From: Lepidostoma basale
Lineage: Eukaryota > Arthropoda > Insecta > Trichoptera > Lepidostomatidae
DNA length: 64,000 bases
Assembly: GCA_022606425.2 (NCBI GenBank)
Contig: JAHDVF020001220.1
Location: 682,001-746,000, forward strand
Direction of reading: 5' to 3'
A program made the position numbers and the translations under genes. A model generated the notes under the pieces. That model searched no databases and had not been told where the DNA came from. It saw only the letters and a program-made list of their open reading frames with translations. Positions 48,441-57,929 of this stretch are shown piece by piece. Numbering within the stretch: position 1 is the first letter of the stretch; the number at the start of each line of letters is the position of its first letter.

Positions 48441-48937
48441 ATTACTCTAAACATAAATTGTAATGGCATTTGGACAATCTCTGACCACCTCAGATCGGCG
48501 AGTAAACAAGTAAGCAGACTCATCAAACGAGCGCGGAAGAGGGAGACAGCCTCACTCAATAATGACAGAGTCGTTTAGAAGAAAGTAAGTTCAGTTCCAC
48601 TTGTCGGGTTGATTGCCAGCCCTGCTCTGTGCCAGGACCAAACGAGGATTTCTGTCGTCTAACTCATCTTAATAATAATAATAAATTCTAAGAAACAATA
48701 TTTAAGGTTTCAATTTTTTTAATGATTTATAAGAGTTGTTATATAACACTTAGTATTAGGAGTATACATATGAGAAGTTCAAAACGTTAATGGTCGTTTC
48801 ATATATACGATATACTCGTATACCTAAGGGGAAAAAATTGTGTTGTGGAAAAATATACAAAAACATAATAAAATTTGTTATTATAGAATTCCACGGCGTT
48901 AGCCGCTTTAAGCGTATCAAAAAAAATGTACAGTTAA
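48441..48937. other. No gene; short dispersed repeat at 48886-48920
   Basis: Carries one GAATTCCACGGCGTTAGCCG copy. The 48480-48680 part is less AT-rich and unassigned. Confidence 0.4.
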
Positions 48938-49005
48938 TTCTGATTCTTCTTCAGTCTTCTTCCCTCCAGCGCTGGATATAGGCCTCCTCCATTTTTGTCC
49001 ACTCG
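48938..49005 (-). mobile_element. LINE B 3' end fragment
   Basis: TTCTTCTTCAGTCTTCTTCC, CTCCAGCGCTGGATATAGGC, CTCCTCC. On minus it reads GGAGGCCTATATCCAGCGCT with a GAA-type tail, matching the LINE B 3' end. Confidence 0.65.
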
Positions 49006-49633
49006 TAATATTGTTTAATTATTTTATACCATCAGTTTTTCTCTCGAGTACGTAAGAAATTCTCTGCTTTAATGTGGTAGTGTATCGTTACCGAATCGGT
49101 ATGTGTGAGGTTGTGTTGTGTTATGTTTCTATAAATGCAAATGGTGGTTATTTAATTGAAATACGGCTGTTTGTATCATCGTGTCCGTCCCTGTATCCTG
49201 CTACGAACGAATTAAGATAAGAACGAATTTATTGATTTTCAACTCAGAATCAAACCAAGTCGCGTTTTTAATTAAGTTCCTCTACAGCAGACGTGTAAAG
49301 TGAGTGTGACCCCTGTAGGTGCTCTGGATGTCATTGGAGGACATTACGGACGGGGTCGGAAACCATTTCGCGAAAAAATGGAAGCTAAAAGGATTTCAAA
49401 TCGTCATTTACAGGATTAGATTAATGGCTCTTGATGATTACAATTTTAATAAAAAATCATCGTTCATTATCATAACCGGTAGGTATTTTAGTAAGCGCCA
49501 TTTTTTCTGATGGTTAGTTTAAATAATACTTTGGAAAACAACGAATAAATGTAATAATGGCTCATAAATTAATATTCAACAGTTTTCATTATTTTAGAAT
49601 AAATTGATTGAATTAAATTATGTATTTTTACAG
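49006..49633. other. No gene seen
   Basis: A 63-codon plus frame at 49319-49510 starts LWMSLEDITDGVGNHF and is less AT-rich for ~80 bases, but no splice site or domain was convincing. Confidence 0.35.
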
Positions 49634-49849
49634 CACTTTATTATATTTTGTTTTTATTTTTTGTTGTGTCACAACCCAAACATGTAGCCGAAAAGCAAAT
49701 AAAGGATTCTGAAAATATAAAGTACAATTCTATTTATTCAAACGTGAATCCATATCACAAAGATGAAAGCGATATTATTTATTTTTTATTTCAATATTCA
49801 AACCTTATAAACGAAACATCAAAGCATGTTTTAAATAAATTCATCAAAG
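49634..49849 (+). CDS. Candidate exon with signal-peptide-like start, 216 nt
   Basis: Bounded by a clear acceptor (TATTTTTACAG|CA) and a good donor (CAAAG|GTAAAT). It is 216 nt, entering and leaving in the same phase (1). The frame begins with the hydrophobic run LYYILFLFFVVS, followed by polar QPKHVAEKQIKDSENIKY, SNVNPYHKDESDIIYF and a NETS glycosylation sequon. That is the layout of a signal peptide plus mature N-terminus of a secreted protein, with the start Met in an earlier exon. An ATG at 49619 gives a second, shorter frame that also starts hydrophobic. AT-rich sequence raises the odds of chance hydrophobic runs. Family unknown. Confidence 0.35.
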
Positions 49850-50190
49850 GTAAATTTAGCTTAATGTGTGTCTTCGAACTCTTTTGAATAGTTTCAATGA
49901 CTTTTAAGCAGAATTCATCATGCTCCTTCCGATTGAATCATCCCTCCGCCATAACACAGGTTCGTAGGCCAAAGGCGCATTGCTTGTGAGAAAGATAAAC
50001 GGAATTCAAATTAGTTCTAAAGATTAATCTTAAACAAACTGGATATTTTATTGAAATAATCCTTCTTCTGGAAGATTTAACACTACATTTAACTATCCCA
50101 ATCGGTTTATGTATTATATTTATAAAATCCAAGTTCAAGCAAGTTTGTTTTTACTTGTAATAATATAAAGGTTGATTTAATAGCTGATAC
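49850..50190. other. No gene seen
   Basis: CATAACACAG|GTTCG near 49962 could be a following splice acceptor for the exon above, but no convincing frame follows. Confidence 0.3.
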
Positions 50191-51036
50191 AAACCTGATA
50201 CGAGCGGTTGCTTCCCTTTGTGAAGGAAGCACCACGTGTGTCAGAGTAAACGGGGCTTTCACTTCTTGGTTTTATATCACAAAAGGTGTCAAACAGGGTT
50301 GTGTAATGTTCCCGAGGTTGTTTAATCTATACAAGGACAAATGTATAAAAAAAATTAGATGGCATAAGCGCTGGTGCGAAAATGAACGATATGTCCATCA
50401 GCTGTTTGCTATAAATGCAGACGACGCTATTTTAATCGCTGACAGCATGGAGTCCTAAATTAAGAATCTACGAAATGTGCAATAAGCATGAACTTCGTGA
50501 TGAACGAGTCAAAGTCTAAAGTTATGGTATTTGAAAAGAAAGAATATGTGACAGAAATTAGAGAATGTAACCAAATTTATTTATCTGGGAAGCATGTTTA
50601 CAAGAGATGAAAAAATGGAGGAACATATCGGAAGAAGGGTTGGAGCTGAAAACAAAATAAATGGTGCACTCATATGTAGTCATTACCGCAAATAGAAATA
50701 TATCGACTGAAGCAAAGATGGCAGTGCACAAGAAATTAAGAAAGGGTCACAAAGATGGTTTGGACATATGGAACAAATGGATTGAGGAAGTATGGTTGAA
50801 AAGATATATACAAGTAGTGTGAATGGAAAAAGAAGTCGAAGAAGACCAAGGAAGACATGGCATAACCAATCAATCGCTGAAGGACGGCCATGTTCGAAGT
50901 AGGAAAAATCGACGAGCATGCATGTCGCGATGTGTGAACGTAGAAGAGGCGCGAGAATTGTGTCAGGATAGAACCATGTGGTGATCCATCCTCTCTGCCT
51001 ACCCCTCCGGGGAAACAGCGTGAGGGTTAGTTAGTT
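50191..51036 (+). pseudogene. LINE A copy, RT motif B to 3' tail, heavily broken
   Basis: Plus strand. It starts within the segment before motif B (LIRAVASLC, STTCVRVNG), then KGVKQGCVMF, where the usual MSP is MFP. Motif C reads as NADDAILIAD, where YADD is expected. MNESKSKVMVFEKKE-like codons, LGSMFTRDEKMEEHIGRRVG and GAENKINGAL follow, then a deletion removes the MYGSEAW region. The end has FGHMEQMD, RPRKTWHNQ, and SILSAYPSGETA, then GTGAGGGTTAGTTAG. Frame changes are numerous. It is an older copy than those at 29-31 kb. Confidence 0.8.
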
Positions 51037-51249
51037 TGTATTATATAAACACTCAGGCAAGACCTGCCAACCATGTGAATTTTAATAAGGATGCTTATAA
51101 ACTCTCTATGGATCAGTCTATTAATAAAACATTTCTAGCATATGACACCTATTACTAGAAGGAAACATTAGGAGAAAAAACCTACTGAATGAATCTAATA
51201 CAATAGTATCAACTACTGTTCAATTGTAAACACTATTATAGTATCACTT

Positions 51250-51976
51250 TTATTTTATTTTAACTACCTACATAACTAACTAAACATCACGTCGTCTCCC
51301 AGGAGGGGTAGGCAGAAGAATAAACTGCCACACTTTTTTTTCCTGACATACTTCTCTCACTTTCTCTACATTCATACATCTTGTAATGCACGCACGTCGA
51401 TTTCTCCGATTTCTCACGTGACCGACATTCAATATTTGATTGATTTGATCGTGCCACGTTTTCCTCGGCCTTCCTCTATTTCTAGCTCCGTTCAGCCGTT
51501 TACATATACCTTCTTCACCATTCTCTCTTCATTCATTATTTACAAGTGTCCAAACCATCTTAACGACCCTTTCATTATATTGTTTATAACACTTTCATTT
51601 GCACCGCATTCACTTCTTATACTTGCATTTGACACACTATCATATACAGATTTACCACACACTCGTCTAAGAGATCATTTCTACTATATTTATTCTACTT
51701 TCATCCTGCTTTTGCCAGTTTCATGCTTCACTTCCATATATAAGGATCGGCACAAGAACACCATTATGCACTGCCAACTTAGCTTTTTTGGATGGGCTTT
51801 TGTTTGCGATGACAACTTTAAGAGCACCATTTACTCTGTCGCTTGCCCCAACCCTACTTTCAATATCCTTCTCCACTCTCCCATCCATTGTAAACATACT
51901 TCCTAAATAAACAAATTCATCTACTTGTTCCAGATTTTCGCCATTCACACTAATGTTGCAGACTGTTATTTTATTT
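51250..51976. repeat. 11-bp direct repeats around LINE A copy
   Basis: TTATTTTATTT at 51250-51260 and 51966-51976 at the two ends of the minus-strand LINE A copy; a possible target duplication, though low in complexity. Confidence 0.5.
51262..51966 (-). mobile_element. LINE A copy, C-terminal part
   Basis: Minus strand. The 3' end (GACGTGATGTTTAGTTAG) is at the left. Minus-strand frame 51948-51721 gives NGENLEQVDEFVYLGSMFT, RVGASDRVNGALKVVIANK, LAVHNGVLVPILIYGSEA and then frameshifts. Further left lie RRVCGKSVYDS, MVWTLVNNE and WHDQINQIL-like codons. It is 5'-truncated at the VCNISVNGENL block and has no RT catalytic motifs. Confidence 0.8.
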
Positions 51977-52499
51977 CATGAAATTACAATCAACAAGTTA
52001 TTATAATCGACGATGCCAGCATCAAAATGTTAATGTAGTTTTGTACATATGTACATGTAATTGTACATAATGAAACAATCTTTTTTATTTGATGCCAACG
52101 TCGGTTGGTAAAACAGCTGTCGCGACAATTTAATGTAAATTCTATAAATAAATTGATATTATAACAAAATCAAACAAGCAACAACAAAATTACAGTTTCC
52201 GGTATAACAAGGTCCAACAATACAAAGGTAATTACTGAACTATTATATTACTGACGCATTTTGTTACAACAACGCCAGCACTCCTGCGAGAGAACACGTC
52301 CCTGTCAACGGCGCCTTAAATATCCGATATATCACTCTCACCCCAAATCTAAAAGGTATCTTTAACATTTGAATAATTTGCTTTTTTAGCAACTCAATCG
52401 AAAAGGCATACAATCTCACCCTGAGAGTTTACCCTCCCCAATTGTATTGTGGGTGCCGCATGGGCGGCTCGTATCAATTCGAACCTCTTCTGTTTATTT
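51977..52499. other. No gene seen
   Basis: AT-rich unique sequence. CATATGTACATGTAATTGTACAT near 52047 is a short inverted string. Confidence 0.45.
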
Positions 52500-52683
52500 A
52501 ATATTTATGAAACAGAACCATATCTAGAAGAATTATTAGGAGTGGCATGTTTTGCCTTGAGGCGGCATTATCAAGTTTCATTCATAAAATATAACAAAAC
52601 TTCTAGAAAACGGACGTTATTATAAATATTATAGTTTATCAATCCTATGGAGTTTAACATCATTATTCGAGAAACACAATAAA
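52500..52683 (+). mobile_element. FB1 foldback element, copy j
   Basis: Left arm TATCTAGAAGAATTATTAGG, AGTGGCATGTTTTGCCTTGA, GGCATTATCAAG. Right arm CATTCATAAAATATAACAAA, ACTTCTAGAAAACGGACG. The tail on the right is TATGGAGTTTAACATCATTA, TTCGAGAAACACAATAAATA. A SINE lies 20 bases downstream. Confidence 0.7.
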
Positions 52684-52702
52684 TATATCCCAAAAAAAGG
52701 AC

Positions 52703-52952
52703 AACAACCTTCGTGGCAGAGTGGGAAGAGCTCTGACTTCCATACACAAGGTCCCGGGTTCGATTCCCGGCGATGGTAGTGTGATTGTCACACTATTTTT
52801 GGTCTGGTGTAGAATTCACGTGACAATAAAATGGTGATAGATTGGTTACCTATCACATGTCACGAGAATCAATATAATAGCTATAAAATAAAATTGTATA
52901 CAGTAATTGGGTTCAAACAAACTCTTGTTTACATAAAAAAAAAAAAAAAAAA
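52703..52952 (+). mobile_element. tRNA-derived SINE with poly(A), full length
   Basis: The head resembles a tRNA. It has Pol III A box TGGCAGAGTGG (52715-52725), B box GGTTCGATTCC (52757-52767) and a perfect T-arm CCGGG-TTCGATT-CCCGG. The acceptor stem CCTTCG/CGATGG has one mismatch and the anticodon loop is 9 nt, so it is not a working tRNA. The body forms a hairpin TAGTGTGA-TTG-TCACACTA (52777-52795) and a nested stem (GTGACA 52820 with TGTCAC 52858; GTGATAG 52834 with CTATCAC 52850). It ends in A18 (52935-52952). Length and layout fit a SINE mobilised by a poly(A)-recognising LINE. No clear target duplication was found. Confidence 0.8.
52715..52767 (+). promoter_or_regulatory. Internal Pol III promoter of the SINE (A and B boxes)
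   Basis: A box and B box are 31 bases apart, within the normal range for type 2 Pol III promoters, so transcription from this SINE is possible. Confidence 0.7.
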
Positions 52953-53681
52953 CTTGCTTATAGTATATTAGTCGTTATATGACGCGTACAATTTTATAAT
53001 TGTAATTATATCATATTAGTTGAAGTTATGGAAAAGCTTGGCTGAATGTGGTATAAATATAATATAAAACTAATCTCGGCAATAGCATTGTAGATGGGAA
53101 TTACTTCCAGGCTTCTTCTGAAACGCGAAAACGCGAACCTCCTCTGGATGCAATGTAGACTCGCAATCAACAATATTTCTAAGGGATTTGCACTTTACGC
53201 TCTTAACTCAACCATAACAGTGTTACTTATTATCAGTACACACTTCCCTATGGAAGAACGCGATCACCGGCCCGTGTATGACACGCTCGGAGCAAGGTGA
53301 TCCGCGCGGGTGTCGGATCACGCGGTGAGCTGTAATTAAAACAACACGTAAAATCCATAAAATTATACAAATGCATTTTCATTAGTTGGCGAAAAGATTT
53401 TAGGGTACGTACCCGCATAATACGACACTCGTTATAACATCTCCCCCGTTTAGGCGTCTCAGGGGGCTGAAACGAGACCCATTATCGCCGCTCCCCCCCA
53501 GGGCCCTTGAGACCACCCCCTTTCCTTCATCAGCCCCACGAAGAAAATAAACCTGTGAAATGCATGGGTGACTGCAAGGGTATTTTTGTATTCAGAATAA
53601 TCGAAAAGGTTCCAATTAAATAAGTTTTTTTTATGTATTGTGTTTTCTAAACTGAAGCTAATCTACATGTTTAAATTAATA
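52953..53681. other. No gene seen; GC-rich patch 53270-53530
   Basis: Unique sequence with GC-moderate parts at 53270-53330 and 53445-53530. No coding support beyond a 68-codon frame without domains. Confidence 0.4.
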
Positions 53682-54720
53682 TTAGGTCCTTACATATGAA
53701 ATTGGCGTTTTGTATGGGAGGAACATAAAGTTGATTTTTTTTTAAATATAATATATTTATTTAATCAAAGTATGTACCATTGCTATCTATGCACTTTTGC
53801 CATCTCATAGGTAGTTCATCGATCCCTTTACTAAAAAAACCATTCGGACGGGAATCAATAAAATCCATCATGGTTTGCAGTTGCTGACAATAGACATCTG
53901 CCGTAATCGTCTGGCCAGATTTAAGAAAGCTGTAGTGAACGACACCAGCACTAGTCCACCAAACGCTCACAAGTAACTTTTTTGGAGTCAATTTTCGCTT
54001 GGGGCATGGTTTGGCTGGTTCGGCAGGGTTCAGCCATTGCGATGAGCGCTTCCGATTATCATACAAGATCCACTTTTCATCACAGGTAATGATTCGATTC
54101 AAAATCCCTTCATTATTGTGCCGGTTGAGTAATGCAACGCAGCAGTCAACGCGCGTTTGTTGATTTGCTTCACTCAATTCGTGAGGTACCCACCTTTCAA
54201 GCTTTTTCACCTTCCTAATTTGCTTCAAGTGGATTAAAACAGTTTTATCACTAACACCGCAGCCTGCAGCTAACTCGGACGTGGTTTGCGATGGATCCGC
54301 TTCCACAATAGCCTTCAATTCTTCATTATCAACTTTGGTCCCCGGCCGTCCACGGGGCTTGTTCTGCAGGTCGAAATTTCCAGAACGAAAACGTTGGAAC
54401 CAAAAACGCACTGTGTTTTCTTTTGCGGCACCGTCGCCATACACATCATTAATCCTTCGAGCCGTTTCTGTAGCACTGGTGCCACGGTGGAACTCGTACT
54501 CGTAAATAACGCGATATTTCAAGTTTTCCATTTTGTAAACTGAGTGACGCAAAGAAAAAAAACAATTGAGGAAAAAACAAATGAATTATAATTTTCGAAA
54601 CACAAATACTTGAGTAAATAGCTGTATAAATTTGAATTTGGAATTCCTAACCAAAGAGAAGATATTTGAGATCAAAGTTGCCAGTACGGCAAAACGCCAA
54701 TTTCATATGTAAGGACCTAA
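53682..54720 (-). mobile_element. Mariner copy 2, internally deleted
   Basis: 1039 bp between TA dinucleotides (53680-53681, 54721-54722), with the same 31-nt inverted ends as copy 1. Compared with copy 1 it lacks the segment equivalent to 40579-40826. The deletion junction has a 2-base microhomology (GA). With both ends intact it could in principle be mobilised by a transposase supplied from elsewhere. Confidence 0.96.
53761..54531 (-). pseudogene. Mariner transposase, 83-codon in-frame deletion
   Basis: 256 codons from the ATG at 54531 (MENLKYRVIYEYEF). The DNA-binding half, WVPHEL and the first catalytic Asp (TCDEKW) are intact. The frame then jumps from QQLQTMM to DFIDSRPNGFFSKG and reaches the proper family C-terminus (RWQKCIDSNGTYFD). 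The missing stretch holds the second and third catalytic Asp residues (HDNARPH and the TD of the PDLAxTD block), so it cannot catalyse. Because the loss is a multiple of three, the frame stays open. It may still bind mariner ends, so an inhibitory, repressor-like product is conceivable (inference). Confidence 0.93.
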
Positions 54721-55698
54721 TATATATTTATGACGATAAAATCATTTTTAAATGTGGAGACATCTTAATATAATCTTATTTGCATTAACTCATAATTGAC
54801 ATTTGATGTGCTATTGATTTGAAGAAGTTATGATGAGAACGGAAATATTTCTCCCATCCCATATATTTGAGACTAAGTGATGCGACCTTCTCTATGATCT
54901 TATCCATGATGAGATTATAGAATCAAAAGTAATCAGAGATTAGTGATTCTAAAAGTTATTAAATAAAGGATACGAGTATTGGCATGCAATGATCTATTGT
55001 ACATTCTTAATGTAATTAAGAGTGTTAGTCAAGGAAAGATTATGATATTCAAATGACAATGTTAAAATTCTAAGGAAACTGATATCTTCGATGAATTTAA
55101 TTACCTACCAGAAATAACATATGTGTAATGAAGTCTGGGGAGCTTTTGAAACAGAAGAAGGTTTTAAAATTTATTTTGAAAATATGTGAATTTGTATATA
55201 ATATATTTATTATAACCTTATTCTATACGAGTATATTGGGTACTACAGCAGTGATGAATTAATTATGTGACGTTTTTATTTATTATTATATATAATAAAT
55301 TTAATGCATCTCAATATGGGCATTCAATTTGTGTGAGAAAATATCAGTATTACTATAAAATATTTCACAATTTGAATTGCCTACGTTAATTTAGTCGCTT
55401 TAGATATGATCTCCCTGTTTATCCTACGTCTACCCAATGCAGATATGTTTCGGAATTACCTACTAGTTATTTTTGAACATTTATTGACTGAGCGGTACTC
55501 GTGTAGTCGATGTATGCATGTAAGTGTATGACATGTCGTGTTATTAAAATTAAACAATAATATAGTCATTCAAGAAAGGTGTCCGAAAAATGTTAAATTC
55601 CATTCATTTTTTTTAATATTTGATTCGAGATCTTAGAAAATTTTATTGTAATATTATTTCCTCCGAATTCCGTTGTAAATTCTATCGATGTCATAATT
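54721..55698. other. No gene seen
   Basis: AT-rich with no recognised repeat. Confidence 0.5.
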
Positions 55699-55981
55699 AC
55701 TAGAAATTGTAGTTATTGTTTCTTGAACAATGATGTAAAACTCCATATTAAATAATTAATCATGCCATGTCTTCCTCTCAAGGTAATTATAATAATACGA
55801 ATGAAAACCTAAGTTTTATAAAAATTTGATTATATTTTATGTGAATGACATGTTTCCCTCTTCTAAGGCATTATCAAATGCATTTGATAAAGCCTTAGAA
55901 GGGCGAAACATGTAATTCCCATAAAATATAATAAAACTTCTAGAAAACTGACGTTTTCATTCGTACTAACTAGAAATTGTA
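55699..55981. repeat. 13-bp target duplication around an FB1 element
   Basis: ACTAGAAATTGTA at 55699-55711 and 55969-55981. The right copy runs on into TTATAATTTATGGAAATG, ATATGTTTCGCC (to about 56035), the arm of an older FB1. The younger element therefore sits inside an older one. Confidence 0.75.
55712..55968 (-). mobile_element. FB1 foldback element, best copy
   Basis: 257 bp. Tail on the left: TTATTGTTTCTTGAACAATG, ATGTAAAACTCCATATT. Left arm TACGAATGAAAACC to GTGAATGACATGTTTCCCTC, TTCTAAGGCATTATCAAATG. Then the near-exact mirror: CATTTGATAAAGCC, TTAGAAGGGCGAAACATGTA, ATTCCCATAAAATATAATAA, AACTTCTAGAAAACTGACGT, TTTCATTCGTA. Each arm folds as TTGATAA-A-GCC-loop-GGC-GAAA-CATGTA, hammerhead-like but with the core C and G of CUGANGA replaced by T and A. 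No ORF. The target duplication fixes its ends. Confidence 0.8.
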
Positions 55982-56040
55982 TTATAATTTATGGAAATGA
56001 TATGTTTCGCCTTGCTACAGCATTATCAAATGTTATAATA
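55982..56040 (+). mobile_element. Remainder of an older FB1 copy
   Basis: TTATAATTTATGGAAATGAT, ATGTTTCGCCTTGCTACAGC, ATTATCAAATG: left arm of an FB1 element interrupted by the insertion above. Confidence 0.65.
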
Positions 56041-56044
56041 TTGG

Positions 56045-56258
56045 TATTCGTCGAGAGACAGAATTCGTGAAAGGTCAAGGAAGACATGGCATGACCATAT
56101 TAAAAATTAATAAAATTTACGAGCGTGCGTGTCACAGTTTGTGAATGTAAAAGAGGCGCGAGAATTATGTCAGGACAGAACAGTGTGGCGGTCCGTGGTC
56201 TCGGCCTAGCCCTCCTGGGAAATGGGGTGATGGTTAGTTAGTTAGTCAGTTAGTTTAG
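56045..56258 (+). mobile_element. LINE A 3' fragment with tail
   Basis: RSRKTWHDHIKN, ARELCQDRTVWRSVV-like codons, then GGGTGATGGTTAGTTAGTTA. A short 5'-truncated copy. Confidence 0.75.
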
Positions 56259-56262
56259 CTAA

Positions 56263-57480
56263 TAATATTCAATTAAGTCAGAGAAAAGTATGCAATAATT
56301 GTACATACATTCGTTATATACCAATATCCCCAGACGTAAACTCAATAACAGGTGATCAGAAGGTTCGAAAGACAATTGAAGGAAATAAAATTATTATTTT
56401 CTTCACAATTGGCCTTTAATTTCTACACGCTACCATAACTGCCAATTAAGGTGTCAACTTTAATACCGGAATCAATGGAATATGTATTTCGTGTGACAAC
56501 CAAGTCATCGAATGCGTTGTGTAAATGGTCGGAAGCTGTCTACTTCCTTCTATCCTTCGAGTGTTCAGCGTATCTACAAGTGGAAACAAAATGGAGAAGG
56601 AAGTTGAAAATTGTGTTTGTGGCGAGAAAAAATAAAAGAAGCGTTCTACTGATCATGCGCATTTCATAATTATTCAGTTAATTAATGATTACAGTCAGAG
56701 TAATCAAATATAGCTATCAACGAACGTATTTGATATTCCGTCCGCCCGCCGGTCCGAGAAAACTGCATGACGGCTTATTAGTTAATCGTCAGTTATCTCC
56801 ACATAACACTCACTACCTACACGACTTGCTGGAATCGCCGCGCGGATAAAATTAACAAGAACGAGTGAACCCTGAGCCGCGCAAGTTGTCCATCCTTTAG
56901 AAGGAGCACCCATGCACTTAAGTCATTGAATTATAACGCCAGAGTGCACAAAACTTCGATTGAGCAGAACATTTTAATAGACTTATTATAATATTAATGC
57001 ATTATTATTATATTTGTAATTACAAATGACCCATGCATTTCTCCCAAGCCAGCATTGGCGTGTCGGCCGACCGCTTTAGCATGAGTCCGCCTTGCACTTA
57101 ATTAAATGTCTGGGAGTAGTGGTGAACTGTGGTGGCTCTACGTGACAGAAAATCTTCTTTATTGTATGGGAAGGTATTCTTTATGGCGGCTTGTGCTCGC
57201 TCATTCGGTAGGCGCTAGTAGTATTGTTTAATTAAATTACACGGACACGCTAGGATCGCTCGCGCAATCGGAGCAGGAGTGCAACGATGCTACGTGTATA
57301 CACAGATCTATTCAACATTTTCACGACGCGGCGCGGTGTCCATTTAATAAAAAAAACAAGATAGGTGAGTATCAAAAAAAATTTCAGAATACTCTAGTGA
57401 TTCGTCGGTATTACACATATATTGTAGTAAAAAACGATCATTGATTAAATAATAATAATAAAAACTTACAATTTTTTCAT
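56263..57480. other. No gene seen
   Basis: Unique sequence, moderately AT-rich. A less AT-rich portion lies at 56740-56900 and 57040-57320. No domain recognised in a 72-codon frame at 56451-56669. Confidence 0.45.
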
Positions 57481-57481
57481 A

Positions 57482-57566
57482 AACTAACTAACCATAACGC
57501 CGTTTCTACTAATAAGGGGTAGGCCGAAATAATGGACCGCCACACTGTTCTTTCCTGATATACTTG
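57482..57566 (-). mobile_element. LINE A 3' end, inverted relative to the next copy
   Basis: AAACTAACTAACCATAACGC, GGGGTAGGCCGAAATAATGG, ACCGCCACACTGTTCTTTCC. This is the last 85 bases of LINE A on the minus strand, forming an imperfect inverted repeat with 57850-57929. Confidence 0.8.
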
Positions 57567-57929
57567 AATGTTTTTAAATATAATAGTATATATTGCAGAT
57601 TAGAATTAAGTGAATGCAGTGTTATGAACAAAATTACGAAAGGAACATTAATGTGGTTTGGACACATGGAAAGAATGAATGTAGGTAGAATAATAAGAAA
57701 AGTATGGACCGATGTTAACGATGTAAGTGGAGATAGAAATAGGCACGATGAAATAAATCAAATATTGAATGCTGGCCACGTGAAGATTCTGAGAAATCGA
57801 CGTGCGTGCATGACACGATGTACGAATATTAAAGAATCGAGAGAAGTATGTAAGGAAATAACAGTGGGGCGGTCCATTATTTCTACCTACCCCTTCGGAG
57901 AGAAGGCGTGATGGTTAGTTAGTTAGTTT
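57567..57929 (+). mobile_element. LINE A copy, C-terminal part
   Basis: The frame 57564-57911 stays open: ECSVMNKITKGTLMWFGHME, RMNVGRIIRKVW, HDEINQILNAGHVKI, RNRRACMTRCTNIKESREVC and SIISTYPFGEKA, then GATGG(TTAG)n. Sequence before residue ~12 is unrelated. GRPKKTWHDQ is reduced to RNRHDE by a small in-frame deletion. Confidence 0.8.

Noticed and set aside
52703..52775. Functional tRNA gene
   Set aside because: T-arm and Pol III boxes are good, but the anticodon loop has 9 nt, the acceptor stem has a mismatch, and a structured body with poly(A) follows, so it is a SINE.
55884..55914. Active hammerhead ribozyme in FB1
   Set aside because: The fold is similar but C and G of the CUGANGA core are T and A in this copy, changes known to abolish hammerhead activity. 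Kept as hammerhead-like only.
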